Assembly: GCA_012295275.1 (NCBI GenBank)
Contig: CM022670.1
Span: 20,194,698-20,258,697 of the forward strand
Direction of reading: 5' to 3'
Source of the DNA: Chrysomallon squamiferum
Lineage: Eukaryota; Mollusca; Gastropoda; Neomphalida; Peltospiridae
Length of the DNA stretch: 64,000 bases
Within the stretch, counting starts at the first letter, position 1, and each line of letters opens with the position of its first letter. The notes under the pieces were generated by a model. That model did not search any database, was not told the DNA's origin, and saw only the letters and a list, made by a program, of their open reading frames with translations. Shown one piece after another: positions 1-13,530 of the stretch. The translations under genes were made by a program, and so were the position numbers.

Positions 1-240
1 TCAGGGAGTAATTTGATTTTCTACTTGACTGGGCATTCTTTCTGTGGCTCTTGGCTTTATACGTGTGTCTGGCTTTATGCCTCACAAACTGCCGCTTTGC
101 CCCAAGGGCCTGCTTTGAGAAGACTCACAATCACTGGCAAGTCTATTAAAATTTTCTGAACTTGATAAAAAGTGAATTATCGCAGTCATTGAGGTTTTTT
201 ACAAACATGGCTCTAGACATGGTAAGCTGAGGTGTAATAT
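1..240. other. GC-richer noncoding island
   Basis: This stretch is clearly higher in G+C and complexity than the sequence after it. It contains CCCCAAGGGC (100-109), which resembles the COE/EBF binding consensus CCCNNGGG. No open exon with splice sites was recognised. It may be a regulatory element or the edge of an upstream feature. Confidence 0.3.
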
Positions 241-2160
241 TTCTGGTATTACCATGTTCAGATGCACAGAAGATAGCAGTTGTTAAAGTACATGATGTTT
301 GATGCACAACATCTTTCTTATTATTATGTCAACAGTATTGCATTATTATTATTATTCTTAATAATTTATAAACTGAATTTGTGCAGGTTTGTGTGTGAAA
401 TGATTTATGTCAGTGTTCTTGAATGTTAACCAATGATTGTAATTTCACAAATAAATAAATAAGTTAAAATGCAACATATATATCTAAATAAATATTTGAT
501 TAAATAAATGATTCTAAGAATAAAATATAACAATTTCTTATTAATTAATAACAATAAGGAGAAAAAGCAGAAGATGCAGAATAAGAAGGAGGAAACATCC
601 TAAAATAAATAAATAAAACCAATATAAAGTTATCCACCCCCCAAAAAAAAGTTGTTTAAAAAAGACATAAAAACAAAAGTAAGTATAACAAACAAAATAA
701 ATAAACTAGTTTTAAATTATAATATTTTAGAATGTATTGGAGATTCACTGTTTTGTACAAAACACATATATTTATTTTATAACTTAACTAAAATCAGATC
801 AGTTTTTCTTATTTTGTAAAAAATAACAAAGCTACTACCTTGATTCTTAAGTGAACATGTTCAACAAATGCTGCAAACACAAACATCAAAATAAATATAT
901 AGAGGTTTGCTTCAGACATTCTTGCACATATACATCCAAGGTTCCATATACATCCAGATCTGTTCAAATATTATAATATTATTGTATTATGATGTTCCTT
1001 CGACTATGGAATAAAAAAGTCCCATCAGACTGAGTATTTTTAGTTACACGTTCAAGAAATGTTTATATATTCACTTGTGGCATTGCTTTAGAAAAATTAT
1101 ACATTAAAAAATATTCAAACTGTAAAAAGTATGTGTGTTTCTTGGAGTATAATTTTTTTTATTTAATTTTTTTTAATTTAGTACATGATTTGAGTAGATG
1201 TTCTCTCCCCTTCCTTCTTATCTTTTTGGAATATATTTTAGAAACTAGTTCATGCATCTATCTGATAGGTTTATCTCCAACAACCAGTTAAAAACATGCT
1301 TATTTATGTAAATATGCAGAATTATAACATATGACAAAAAGTTTTATTTTAACCAGTACATGATCTTAGAAGTATCCGTGTGTGTGTGTGTGTGTATCTA
1401 CATGTACATGAGTTTGTATTTATGTATGTTTGTATTTATGTATGTATGTATGTGTTTAAAGGATCTATCTGCTGAAAGTGATGGATAATATTTTTGAAGC
1501 ATAGCATATATATTTTTGAAGCATTGCATATAAATTCCAAGAAAAAACACAAAGTGTAGAGATCAGAGACGTTTATATATATATATATAACACATTCATC
1601 TGCATTAACCAGTAAAAAACTGTTTTTACACGTTTGTAGAGTACCATATCATGTCATATATTAAACAGGTTTATCTTTAGCAACTGAAATGAAGCATAGT
1701 TTTACTAGTACAACAAAATATATATAACTTATGCAATAATAATAATAATAATAATAATAATAAAGGTATGCATGTATATATGTATGTATGTGTATGTATG
1801 TTTATTTAAGTGTGTATGTATAATAATTCAATATTTTATCATGTTAAAAGCAGTTCAAAAACAGCAGATATTTCAAATTTTCATTTGATGCTTTGACATA
1901 TTTATAGTTTATTTTAGCTTTGACTACAGATTTAAAATAAGTTTTATTTCTTTATTATACTAGACTGACCCTATTTGTTTATTTTTTATTATATAAAAAT
2001 AGTGCCTTTAACCTTAAGTAATTAATACGTATTTTTGTAACTACAGACAAAAGGAAAAAACTGTATATTTCACTAGCAAAGCCTAATACTAGCATTCATA
2101 AACTATAGAAAGAACAAAAATATAACAAAGTTACAGTACCACTCATATCATTAACAAAGA
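241..2160. other. A+T-rich noncoding, microsatellites only
   Basis: 5' flank or first intron. It is low-complexity A+T with (TG)n/(TATG)n at about 1378-1457, (TA)n near 1575-1590, (AAT)n at about 1736-1763 and (TATG)n at about 1767-1803. Nothing gene-like was seen. Confidence 0.6.
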
Positions 2161-2164
2161 AACG

Positions 2165-2450
2165 TAACTAAAAGGGGCAAAACTCTTTACAGTAGAATGC
2201 CTGGGTTCAAAGCAGCAATCACCTTTGAGCGAATCTGACAAAATCAACATCTATAATTGACCAGTGATAATGGGCAGTCCATGTTGCTGTGGCCTGCTGG
2301 GCTGCCCGAAAACTCTTGTGTTCCCTTGGCTAAACCAATATCGCAATTAGCCTGTACAAAAGAACCAGCAAGCTTTATCAAGCAGGGCAAAATTGGAACT
2401 TAATTGACAGTAATTCCTCCATTTCCCACCTTAAACAGCCCATCTGGCTT
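2165..2450. other. Candidate regulatory island
   Basis: Complex, GC-richer sequence inside A+T-rich DNA. It contains CCTTTGAGC (TCF/LEF-like), TATAATTGA and a GC-rich stretch around 2280-2330. There is no open frame with splice sites. Such islands in very large introns of developmental genes are often enhancers; that is an inference from composition only. Confidence 0.3.
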
Positions 2451-5210
2451 CAATTTCTGACCAATGTTGTTAGAAATTTTCTCACCCTAGAAAATATTTA
2501 ACTAATGTTGAACAACCAGCGCTATCAATATAGAAAACTTTCAACCAAAAATTAACTTTTTTTACTGTTTTTTTTTTTTTTATTTTTTTTTACCTTAGTT
2601 TGCATAGAAAGTTTTCTTACCCTAGAGAATGTAACTAGTATTAGATAACAATGTTATTCAAAAGTTTCTCATTCTAAATAATATTTAAATAGCATTAGAC
2701 AAGGAATAAAGTTAGAAATTTTCTTATCCTAGATAATATTAACCACCACTTCATAAGTGTTGTTTTGTTTGTTCTTGTTCTTTTTTTAAATCAACCTAAA
2801 TTTAAAGTGCAGATTTCTTTTATGTATTTTTTAGATTTTTATTTATTTGTTTTTATTTATTTATTTATGTGGACCATTTGGATAGAACACATTAATGACT
2901 TGACAAATAAATTTCACAAAAACAATAATGCATTTTATTTTCATTAGCTAAATAATTACTTGAAGTGAAACATTCACTGGGAAAAAATAATAAATAAAAA
3001 ATAAAAATGTATTTCTATTTTCACAAGCAGTTATGAAACTATGTGTTATGTTGTAAACAGAGCTAAATAAAATATAAAATAAATTATTTGCAAAATACAG
3101 ATTAAAATTAAACTACAAAGGACTTTAACAATTATGATTTCACCACATAATGTATGTCAGAGTATTGATGAATGTAAAGATTTATTTTCTGCTATCAAAT
3201 TCAACATTAAAGGAATCTGTGTAAAATTTATTACATTTATATCAGAATACTATGAGAAAAAGAGTTGTTTTTTTTTAATTGAATTTCTCTAAAATAAATA
3301 ATCAAGTTGCATTAACCTTTGATAAAGATTAAGTAAATAATATATTTAGACATTAGTAATCATTTTAATGTAATATCAGTTATATGGAAAAAATATGAAA
3401 AAATATGTTATTTATAATGTCAAGATTTTATCATTTGTTTAATGATAAAATCTTGACATTATAAATTACCATTATTTTCAATTTTTATATATATTTATAT
3501 ATTTGTATATTTACATTCCATCCTTTTGTTTAAATTATGTACCTGGTTTTATATTCTGTAGTTGTAAGAACAGTTTTTTTTTTTTTTTATATTCATATTA
3601 ATTTTATGAACATTCGAAAATGATTTAAAGTTTATATTAGTTTGACAGCTTAGACTATTAACATGTAAAACATTATATCTTGACATGAATTACAAATAAC
3701 AAAAAAAAAAATTTTCTAAATTTTATTTCAACGCTACACTCAAAGTAATAGCAACATTTAATTTAAATATTTTTTTATTAATGTTTTTATAAAAAATTTC
3801 ATCTATTACACAATTAAAGACTGACAGTTTAGACTAGTGAACATATGATTTTGATTCTTTAAGCCATTTTAAAATCTGATAATTGGACATACACAGAACA
3901 AACTTACACATACAAGCACATATATATCTGCATACTTTAATAACTTTTTTAATAAAAAAATTGACTGTAATTTGAAAGCAAAGCTGATGTTTAACATTAG
4001 GAAGTAAAATATGCTTTATTTAACAATACAGAATACATTTATCATTTGTGGTTATACAAACAATTCAAAACCTGCTGCCAACACATGATAAGCTTCTCTT
4101 TTTTCAATTAGCATGAAAGGATTATCTAAATATATCTTCCCAAAAGTGTTTACCTTGACATTATTGAGTTGAACTGCCAACCTAAAACCAACCTTAATAT
4201 TTGATCACTGACTAAATAATTTTCGTCCACCATACTATAGCCAACTGCAACATTTAATCATGGAGTAAAATAATTTGTGTCCACCATACGTATGTGTGAC
4301 TGTTTTGAATTACTAAGAACCTTGTTAAATCCACATAACCATAGAAAGATTGTGAAATTTGATTCCATGAGGAGACTGGTTTGTTTGGGTGGAGTTGTTT
4401 TTAAAACAATAAATAAGAGACAAAATGCTGAAATGAAACAGGCTGGACTTGATGAATACAACATCAAGCAAGATGGTTCCAATTAAAGAACATTACACAG
4501 TTGGTTCTTCCAGTAAATGGTTAGTTTTTCAAGTGTTGTTTTATTTATCCTGGCATTTCACCCCCCCTACTTTTATAAATTTTATTTTGGCCTGTGTGTA
4601 AAGGGGAAGTAGAGGGAGGGGAGGGGTGGAATGGAAACGTGTTTGAAGTTTTGAAAGCACTCACTGACTTTTTATTCATTAACTGAAATCAAATCAATGT
4701 GCTACCACAAAAATGCTGACAATGGACATAGTATATTCCTTTGATCTGAAGGTTGTTTTTAGTTGAGGATTTTTCAACAAAAATAAAACTTTTTCAGTAG
4801 ATGTTGTAAATTTTTTCTTAAAGGTATTGTAAACTTTTTATTTTCCATGTTATAATTTTTTTTCTTAGAGGTGTCACAAACCTTTTTTGCCTCACAGATT
4901 TTACAATCCTTCAGTTTTTTTTTTCATCAATATAAACTTTTTCTTGCTGATAAAAAAAAAAATAGGAAGAAATATGCAGCCAATTTTTAAAGATCTTAAA
5001 AAAAAAAGCAGTCTCAATATACCAAGGAGAGTTTTTCTCCACATCACAGGCTTTACAGAACACAGAATATGTCCATATTCCTAGAAAACTAAGAAGCAGT
5101 GAAGAATGCTTTTCGTAAAACTTGTTTTTTTTGTTATTTAATTACAGTAAAAGAATGAATATTTTATTTCAACACATTTATTAGTTCTGTTTCCCATGGA
5201 CATAAAAAAA
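2451..5210. other. A+T-rich noncoding
   Basis: Mostly low-complexity A+T. Apart from the perfect hairpin, the only structure noted is a 22-bp imperfect direct repeat (AAATAAT..TGTCCACCATAC type) at about 4213-4235 and 4268-4289, in a somewhat more complex patch 4130-4500. No exon was recognised. Confidence 0.55.
3410..3466. repeat. Perfect 26-bp inverted repeat with 5-nt loop
   Basis: The left arm 3410-3435 and right arm 3441-3466 are exact reverse complements, separated by TGTTT. Transcribed RNA would form an uninterrupted 26-bp hairpin. The arms are A+T-rich but not simple repeat (they include GTCAAGATTTTATC). Confidence 0.95.
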
Positions 5211-5214
5211 AATG

Positions 5215-5400
5215 TAAGAGCCTTTGATATACTAGCCATGAAGGATTGCCTTTAATGAGGAATAGCTGTAAGGAAATGTTGGAATGGGAAATACTTCAGT
5301 AACCACTCAGAACTGATAGTAATCCAGCATGACCTAAGCCACTTAGCTTACAGTCCTCTCTGAATTCAGCTTTCTCGATATCTGAAATTTCTGTCTCTTC
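5215..5400. other. Candidate regulatory island
   Basis: Complex non-repetitive sequence between A+T-rich tracts, with GATA-like and CAGC-type motifs (GATAGTAATCC, GAATTCAGC). No coding potential was seen. The regulatory reading is an inference from composition only. Confidence 0.25.
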
Positions 5401-7256
5401 CCATTAAATAAATTTTAAAAAAAACAAAACAATTTCTGTATAAAATAATTATATATTAATTTAATAAATGTGATATTGCATACCATATTGGAAGTAAGTT
5501 TTAGAATTGTTATTTAGTTCAATATTTAATTAGGTATTTAAAAAAAAAAATAATAAATAAATAAATAAATAAATTCTTAGCATATAATAATTAAATAATT
5601 TAAAAGTTTTTTTGTAGCTATAAAATAACCATAGTAACAACAATTAAAAGATTGAAAGTAGTTTTCAAAAATATCATTTATATATAAAGTACTGGCAAAA
5701 CTCAAAATAATAATAATATTTCTTATTATTATTTTTTTAAACATTCTAATAATGACTAATCTATTTTTTTAAAAACCACATGACATATTGATATAATTAT
5801 TTTATCATACCACTTAACATTTTTTTGTTTTGTTTTGTTTTCTAAACAAATTCAATAAATACGTTTAATAAAAAGAAAAACTGATGTATACATTTTATAT
5901 GTAAATCTATCAGTAAAAAGATGTGTTGTTGGAAAACAAATGCAGTCATTTGTAACCTGTTAAACTTTGCCATTGAAAACGTCGTATTTGACAGTGTATG
6001 TGGATTAAACAAGACATATTTATTGCTTTGCTTCTGAATCTTGAATCTACAACATGTTTTGACTAACAGTCCACACATTTTCCTTTCTTTTATTGATAGT
6101 TTTTTTTTTTGAAGAGAGGTAGCTACAATTGTGCTTCTGCTGCTGTCGTTGTTGTTGTTATTTTTACTGTTGTTGTTGTTGTTGTTACTTTGTTGATGAT
6201 GTGTTACTGTTATTTTTTTTTTTAATCTTCATCACAAAACAACTACTACTACTACTACCACTGCTGCTGCTGCTATTATTATTATAGGTGACAGTAGTAG
6301 TATTAGTCATAGTAATAGTAGTAGTAATAGTAGTAGTAGTCATAGTAGTAGCAGTTGTGATAAAAAAATGATTATTACTGTTATTAGTTATAAACCTTTT
6401 TCATTTTACAGCAGTTTTCTTCTTTTTCTTCTTCTTTGTCTTTTTCTTCTTCATCTTTTTCTTCTTCTTCTTCATCTTATTACTATTATTATTATTTTGA
6501 TCATCATCATCATCTCAAGTAATAAACAAACCTCATAATCAGAACCACAAAATTTTTTTTTTAAGTTAATGAAAAAAGTATCAATTTATTTTTTTTAATC
6601 TGCTCCTGAAACAAAATTTGAAAGAAAGAGGGTAAATTAAAATGGAAGAAATTAATTACAAAGATTAGACAAAATTAGTTTTTTCAGCTGAATAATTAAT
6701 AAAAATCAAAAATTATTATTATTACATTTTAAAAATGTTTGAAATCTAATATTAAAGAATATTAAATATTTTAATCAGTCAGATAAATTAAATTTATAAA
6801 AGGAAAATATAAAATATAAAATATAAATTTAAATAGCAAAAGTAATAATAATTTAGTCTCATTTCATCTCATTATAATATTAATGTTTATGAGTTAAACT
6901 CTTTTGCAGAATAATGGTTTTTGGGGTTATTTTTTATTTTTTTATTATTTTATTTTTATACATTTCTTATATATAAAAAACATTATTTTAATTTTTTTAT
7001 TATTTTTTTTTAAATTTACAGTCTGATCATACAGTATTGAAGAAGTACAAAAATGACATTTTGAAAAATATTTATTTACATTATAAATAATTTATGAGAT
7101 TATTAATTTTAAGATTATATAAAACAGATAACAAATAACAGTAATATAGTAAAATATATTTAAAAAAAAAACATTTCATAAGACATTTATCAAATTTTTC
7201 CAGTTGCACTACAAATAGTGTAATTAAATAAAAGAAAGTCAACAACAACAGCAACA
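5401..7256. other. A+T-rich noncoding around the triplet tract
   Basis: Low-complexity A+T on both sides of the triplet mosaic, plus a slightly more complex patch at 5880-6080. No exon or RNA gene was seen. Confidence 0.55.
6121..6515. repeat. Compound trinucleotide repeat tract
   Basis: A mosaic of adjacent triplet tracts: (GTT)n about 6144-6187, (ACT)n/(CTG)n about 6241-6275, (ATT)n, (TAG)n about 6293-6355, (CTT)n about 6418-6475, (ATT)n about 6480-6497 and (ATC)n about 6500-6515. All sit within 400 bp. No reading frame is maintained through them, so this is noncoding. Confidence 0.8.
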
Positions 7257-7520
7257 TCAACATTGTTGCATGCTACTGTAGGTTGGTCTGCTTTCTCGTC
7301 TGAATATTGGATTACTGCAGCGTTTCAGAAGCCAGCCAAAGCTAACCGATCTCGTGAAACCAGGCCCACTTGCTATACTCCCAGTTCTCAAGGAGGCTTT
7401 AATTGTGAAAATCTGCCAGTACAAATGCTGCTGCTGTAGAGATTGTAGCTGCCTCATTGAGGGATTTGTGGAAAGTGTTTTACTTAAAGCTCTGTGTGGA
7501 ACTTTGTTGTTTTGTTGTAA
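7257..7520. other. Candidate regulatory island
   Basis: GC-richer block including CCAGCCAAAGCTAACCGATCTC and the CTGCTGCTGTAGAGATTG region. It is open in more than one frame on both strands, which follows from low stop density, not from coding. No plausible acceptor/donor pair in phase was found. Confidence 0.3.
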
Positions 7521-8204
7521 TATTGTGTCAACAAAAACATTCCTTGGGATTTCATTTTTTTTTTTATAAATATAAAAAAAGCAAAAAAAAAAAGAAGAAG
7601 AATACTTGGTTCTCCATATTAGTGGTAAGTGATCCATTTGATTAAAATTTTTATTTCCATCTTCTTTTTTTTTTTTCTCAGTCCAGATTTATTTATTGTT
7701 ATTCAGTTTATTAATTTGTTATTCAGTTTATGTACTTCTATTAAGATTAATGCTGTTTAAAATAATAATGGTTTATTTATTCCTGCATTAATATTCATAA
7801 TTGTATTAGTAGATATCATGCACAGTTATTGTAAAATTATTTTGTTTAAAAACATTATTTATTTATCCACAATCTTTATATTATTTTTATTTTTAATAAT
7901 AATCTGAGGTGGAATACATACATTTTTTTTCTCATTTATTTCAAAGTTTACATAGGATCTTTTAAAAGAATACATATAATAATACGTTTAGTTTAATTGT
8001 TTAAAGAAAAGTACAAATATATCCCAATTAAATTTTTGCAGTCCACTTAATAAAATCCTGAACATTTGAAAGTAAACTAATATATATAATATTATATATT
8101 TTTTATCAATCGTTATCTTTAATACTAATTACTGAATATGACATTTATAAGCACTACTTCCTAAAATAATTTAATACATTAAAATTAATTAAAAATTTTC
8201 ATTA

Positions 8205-8480
8205 TCTCATCGCCTCCATGGAAATATTTCCGATGACATTTAGTAGGTGCAGAAAAATTTTGCACTCTGCAATGACCATTAAAATAATTTAGAAATTACC
8301 CTTTGACCTTACGGGAATATTTGACAGAAACAGTTGGGCCATAGTAAGTAGCCGAGATTGCAAAACTACACAGATTCTGACAGAAGTAACATTTACCATT
8401 ATACCGCAATAAAATTGTTTTGTCTCTCATTTTCCTGTCAACCGAATGACTGATTTATTTGATAATGGCACCAATGAAGG
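8205..8480. other. Candidate regulatory island
   Basis: Complex sequence with CCTTTGACCTTACGG (a TGACCTT nuclear-receptor half-site next to a TCF-like CCTTTGA), CCATGGAAATATTTCC (a near-palindrome) and CCTGTCAACCG. No coding signal was seen. The regulatory role is inferred. Confidence 0.3.
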
Positions 8481-10400
8481 TATTAGTTTCATTCTTCATG
8501 CCACTAACATGTAAACTGTTTAGTTTTTTTTTTTTTTCAATTTAAAAAATTAAGAAATATAAAATATAAAAAAGATACAATTAAAAAAACAAACAAACAC
8601 AAATAACACCTCCAATATTATTTTTTTTATTTTATTTTACTGTTTGAATATTTTTGATATAAGATTACTTTTTAAAATTAAATATAATTTAATATATTTT
8701 TAAATAAATTTAAATATTGATATGTATATGTATATATTTAATATCAATATATCAGTATATTTTATATAAATAATTTATATTTCAGAAATGTCTGATTTAA
8801 ATTTTTGTTTTGTTTTGTGTTTTATTTTTTCTAAATTAAGATTTAGAACTTACAATAAAAATATTTTTATATTACTTTATTATGTTAAGAAATAATCTTT
8901 TTCTAATCTTTTTTGTAATATTGTTTCTATTTTTTTTATTATTCCATTAAGTTCCTTATTTTCTGCACACTTTTAAAATATGAAAATGTTATATAAATAA
9001 TACTTAGTTAATTATTTAATTTTAATAAAAATAATAATCAAATGGAAATATACTGTAAATAAAAAAACATTAATTTTGGCACTGTTATTTTAAAATAATA
9101 TAACCTTTTTTTTTTCTGACAGTTTAATTCAGTTGAAATTTATGTGTAAATATAATAAATGCCGTTTGTGAAGATGTATTACAAAATGAAAATAAAACAG
9201 CTGTTAATTCACAATAAAAAAATAAAAAAATACAATTTAGTGGAGAAAAAGACAACAACCTAAAATTATACGAAAAAAAAGTAAAAAATAAATAATTTAT
9301 AAAGAAAACAAACTGAAAATAATTAAATAGATTAGATACAAAAACAGTTATTTTTTTCTTTAAAAACCTCCTTCATCCAAAATTTATGTTTAATTTCAAC
9401 CTAATTATCAAAAAAGTGTCATAAAAATTTTAAAACATTTTATTTGATACTATTTTTAGGTTTTCAATTATTTCTGCTTTTTTTATTTTTCCCTTTTAAT
9501 TTATTATTAATAACAAAAAATTAACAACACAACAATAATAATAATAAAATATTAATAAAAACATTTTAAATGTTTTTTCTTTTCATTCTTTTATTCTTCT
9601 AGTAAAATAATAATAATAATAATATTATTAAAGAGGCAAAAACAACATTACTAATAATTAAAATAACTGTGAAAGTCATAATTATATTAATATTTTAAAA
9701 TAATTTAATGTTTTTATATTTAAAATATATTGTTCATTTTTATGTTTCTTTATACGTTTGTATTTAATATCTTCAGTATTTAATAATAGTTTAACTTGAC
9801 AAAATCTATTTATCAGAAGACTTTCTTTTCAGTTATATTTTAATAAATTGCCATTTTTGTAATAAAGACAAAAACAAAATGCATTAAACCATAATATTGC
9901 TGATATAAAATATTTTTCTAGATTGCAGCAGTAAAAATATTAATTTTTCATTTATATTTTTATGAAACTAAATTTGTCTGGGATGTATCATGACATTAAT
10001 GTTGAATCAGAATAAAATAAAAACAATTCATTTATTAACTGAAGGAATGATTAATGGACAAAATAAAATATTAATGAAGTTTTTAATTAGGTGTGTAGAA
10101 TAATAATTTAATTTAAGTTAGATTTAAACAAAAATATTATAAACAAAAAATTGAGGAAGTGTCAATTTTAAAATAATTTAAACAACTATAATAAAATAAA
10201 TATAACAACAACAACTAAAGGAGCAAATGAATAATTTAAAATATACATATATTTTAAAATAGTAGAATGTTTTATTTATTTTATTTTTAAATTTTTTTAA
10301 GTCATAAACTTTCTGGTTGTATGTTAATAAAGTGAATTCAAAAATTATACCAGTGTTTGATTTATGAACTGAATTCAGTTAAGTCTGTGTATAGAGAGAA
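8481..10400. other. Extremely A+T-rich noncoding, nothing seen
   Basis: Long A+T-dominated stretch with poly-T, poly-A and AAT runs. No open exon, RNA gene, hairpin of note or transposon end was recognised. Confidence 0.6.
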
Positions 10401-10425
10401 TTGAATTACAAAATGTATATTTGTA

Positions 10426-10590
10426 TTAAACAGAGAGGGAAAGAGAAGGGAGAGATAGAAAGAAAGGGGAAGGTTTTTTGGGAAAATCTAAGAAGGGAAA
10501 TGTTAGGGAGAAAGAGAAATAGTTGAACTGAAGGGAGATGGAAAAGAGAATACCAATGGAAGAGTGAAAAAGAAAGACAGCAAGAAAATG
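10426..10590. repeat. Purine-rich (GA) tract
   Basis: About 165 bp with strongly purine-biased + strand (AGAGAGGGAAAGAGAAGGG-type runs, a few pyrimidine interruptions). A polypurine tract of this length could form triplex structures. It reads as a Phe/Ser/Leu-rich frame on the other strand, an artefact of composition. Confidence 0.7.
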
Positions 10591-10779
10591 GCATTCTCGA
10601 GAAATTAAATTGTCTGCATACAGATATTGAAAGTGAAAGAAATGGGAATGTTCTCTTAGTATAATGGTTTGGAGTTAAATTTAGACAAAAACAGAAAGAC
10701 AGTTTATACTTCCAGAAGACAAATTACATTCAAGACAGTAGGTGAGTGCTTACTTGAAGACATAGACACATGGAATTAA

Positions 10780-11200
10780 ATTTATTGTACAGGCTGAGTC
10801 ACTGGGTGATTAGTTTTCAAAAAACAAAATGGCAGATACTTGAAAGAGGTCATAGTTCTTGGAAATACGTGTGTACAAAATAACATTCTGTTATCATGTC
10901 TGACTGATTTTTTTTTTCCTCTCTGCTTAATCTGCACACAACAGTTTTTAGGTTTGCATGTCAACATCAGGAGTTGCCTAGACACCCCCTGTCTAAACTT
11001 TCACGCTTGTAATCCAGCAGGTCTGCAGAGATCCAGGGGGGTAATCTTCTTGATCATTCATGTGGTCAGGTGTATTTTGTACATTATGTCTCGTGTCACG
11101 TTGGTTGTGGTAGGACAGTATGTCATTTTGACAGATGTTTTAATTACAGACTTTACAGGCATTATTTTTACTAGAAGATGTCAACTCTTTTGTTTTTCCT
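10780..11200. other. Candidate regulatory island
   Basis: High-complexity block containing GACACCCCCTGTCTAAAC, GATCCAGGGGGG, GATCATTCATGTGGTC and CGTGTCACG. A 120-codon frame crosses it (10840-11202) but has no family resemblance and no splice signals. It is treated as noncoding, possibly an enhancer. Confidence 0.35.
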
Positions 11201-13359
11201 AATGACATTTTATTTTTTGTTAAATTTTAAAGATAAGCATATTTATTATTATTTTTTTATTATTATTATTATTATTATTTTTTTAAGTAAATTGTTTTAT
11301 ACACCATAACAATAAAGAAAGATAAACTTAGTTTTCAATTTTGTATTTTGTTTTCAGTTTTTGTTTTATAAAATAGAAATATTTCTGTCAGTGGCATCAA
11401 AATTTAATATATTTGTTTTTGAATAGTAATATTATTTGTAAAAAAAAAAAAAAAAAAAAAAAGATAACATATTTCTATTAAATTTTATAAAACAAAAGGA
11501 AAAAATCTGTGATGTCTTTGATGGTTACATTTATTTTATATTTTTGATTATTTATTTATTTACAAAAACAATAGTAGACATTTATTATTAAAAAATAACT
11601 GTAATAAAGGTGAATATTATTTTTGTAGTTTACTTTTCACAATCACCCATTTTGTGAAAATATAAACAACCGTTATAATATTATTTATAAAAATACTAAC
11701 CTCCATATTAATAAAAAAAAATAGTATAGAATTTGTCACATCCATTAATTTATTAGTTTTAGAATTCAGTTTGTCATTCTGATTAGAATTTCTGAAATTT
11801 ATGTATTTCCTGTATATCTGTAGTTTTATTATATTATTTAAGAAAATAACTTTGATAGCTTGTGAAAAGTATTTTAAAATGAACAGTTTATTTTTCACCA
11901 CTTATACATACATACATACATACATACACACGTATATATATATATTTAATATTAGAATAAAGTAGATGTATAAAATATCTGATCTGCATCCTCTGTATAA
12001 TTCATAGATTTATCATTGACTATTACACATAGCCTATTTTTTATATACTACAAACCAAAATCATTTTGTTATTTAGGAAAATGTTAGCCTCCATAAATGA
12101 CATAATTTAAGAAATGTTTTGTGTCGGTATCATGATTATAATTTTCAGTACTATGCTGAAAATACTTGTTTCAGAGTTTCAGAGCTGTAATCACCAATAC
12201 TGAGATTTTTTATTTACATTCTTTTCTATTTATTTATAATATATTATTGTTTTTGTTGTTGTTGTGTTTTTTTTGTTGTTTTTTTGTTGTTTTTTATCTA
12301 TTATAAACAGGACTTGACTGTTAATGTACACAATATTTGTTGAATAATGGGGTTTTTATTTTTTAGATTGCTGACATTTGTTTATATTGTGTCAAACCAC
12401 CCCCACTAAAAAAGTGAAACAAAATAATAAAAATTGAAACTAAAACAAGTTTAATTATGTAATTTACTTCTGACTCATTTTAATTAAATGTAGTTGCTGA
12501 TTTATTTATTTTTATTTTTATATATATGTATATACATTTTAAGCCCGAAAAATCTTTTTTTAAAATATATTTCATTTGAAGCAGTTACCTATGTTTAGTT
12601 TATTACAATTAACATAGTTATTATTATTATTATTATTATTATTAATTTGGGGGGGAAATCTATATTTATCCATTATATCAATATTTTAAACATTGTTTAC
12701 ATTTATTTATTTACATATTTATTAATTTCTATCAGTATTTTTTTAGATTATTTTTCCATTATCTTGTTTGCTCTTTTATCTTTAAAATATTTTTAAAATT
12801 ATAAAATAAATGAAAAGTAAATAACTGATTCTTTTAAAAATAAAACAAAAATAATAATAAATTACTATCAGTAATGAATAGAAAAAAATTAATGATAAAT
12901 TTAACATAAAACATTTTGATAAAAAACACAAGTATATTCTCTTCAGTTAATTTTAAATAAATAAAACAAAACAAAACAAAACAAAAAATAAAAAAAAACA
13001 AACCCCATGTGTTTTCCTTTAAATTAATTTTAAGTAAGTAAACAAACAAACAAATAAAAAACAATAAAAAACAACAACAATAGGTCAACACTGTCAACAG
13101 TTAATTATTAAGAGAAATAAAATTTAAATGTAAAATAATGTTTTACAAACAATCAGCATTTGTATTATTGCTAATTAAAATTAAAATAAACTAATTAAAT
13201 AAAAAAACAACAACAAAACAAGAAAAACAAGAAAAACCAAAAATCTTTTTTAAAGAAACAAAACATTAGAAAAATCATTTCGATCTTACATCAAAGACAT
13301 TAATCAGAAATGGCTGTAAAATCATTACAAATTTTTATTCCATCTATTAGATTTTTTCC
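11201..13359. other. A+T-rich noncoding
   Basis: Poly-A (11440-11462), ATT repeats (11260-11280, 12609-12643), CATA repeats (11908-11930) and low-complexity A+T. No gene-like sequence. Confidence 0.6.
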
Positions 13360-13486
13360 TCAGCCATCCCTGTTCATTCTTGCTGTTTAATATTAATCAC
13401 ATGTCAACTGAAAAAGCAAATGTCATGTGATGTGTATAATTGTTCAAGGTGTTTGCTTTAATGTTAAACTTTTCTCCTGTCCACAG

Positions 13487-13530
13487 ACCGATGCATTAAC
13501 TTTGATGCACCATTATCTTCAACTGTTCAG
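13487..13530 (+). CDS. eya: eya, short upstream coding exon (44 nt)
   Basis: Candidate coding exon of an Eyes absent homologue. It is preceded by a pyrimidine-rich acceptor (TTTCTCCTGTCCACAG) and followed by the donor GTGTAAAT. Read with two bases completing a split codon, it encodes RCINFDAPLSSTVQ and ends in phase 0, exactly the phase at which the next exon opens (VKRSRID). As I recall it, fly Eya has an RC..ID..(about 6)..VKRPKTD segment at its N-terminus, so the joined RC..FD..VKRSRID pattern matches in order and approximate spacing. This exon lies 27.3 kb upstream of the next recognised one. It sits in a GC-richer island (13360-13660) whose flanks may also be regulatory. The preceding exon must end one base into a codon and was not found. 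The exon is too short for statistical support, so the call rests on splice signals, phase and the family motif. Confidence 0.68.

Noticed and set aside
2195-2215. GGGTTCAAAGC as a possible polymerase III B-box
   Set aside because: It lacks the CC end of the B-box and any A-box at tRNA spacing, so a tRNA or SINE was not called.
10840-11202. 120-codon + frame
   Set aside because: No recognisable domain, no acceptor or donor in a phase that joins the eya exons, and the composition is that of a noncoding island.
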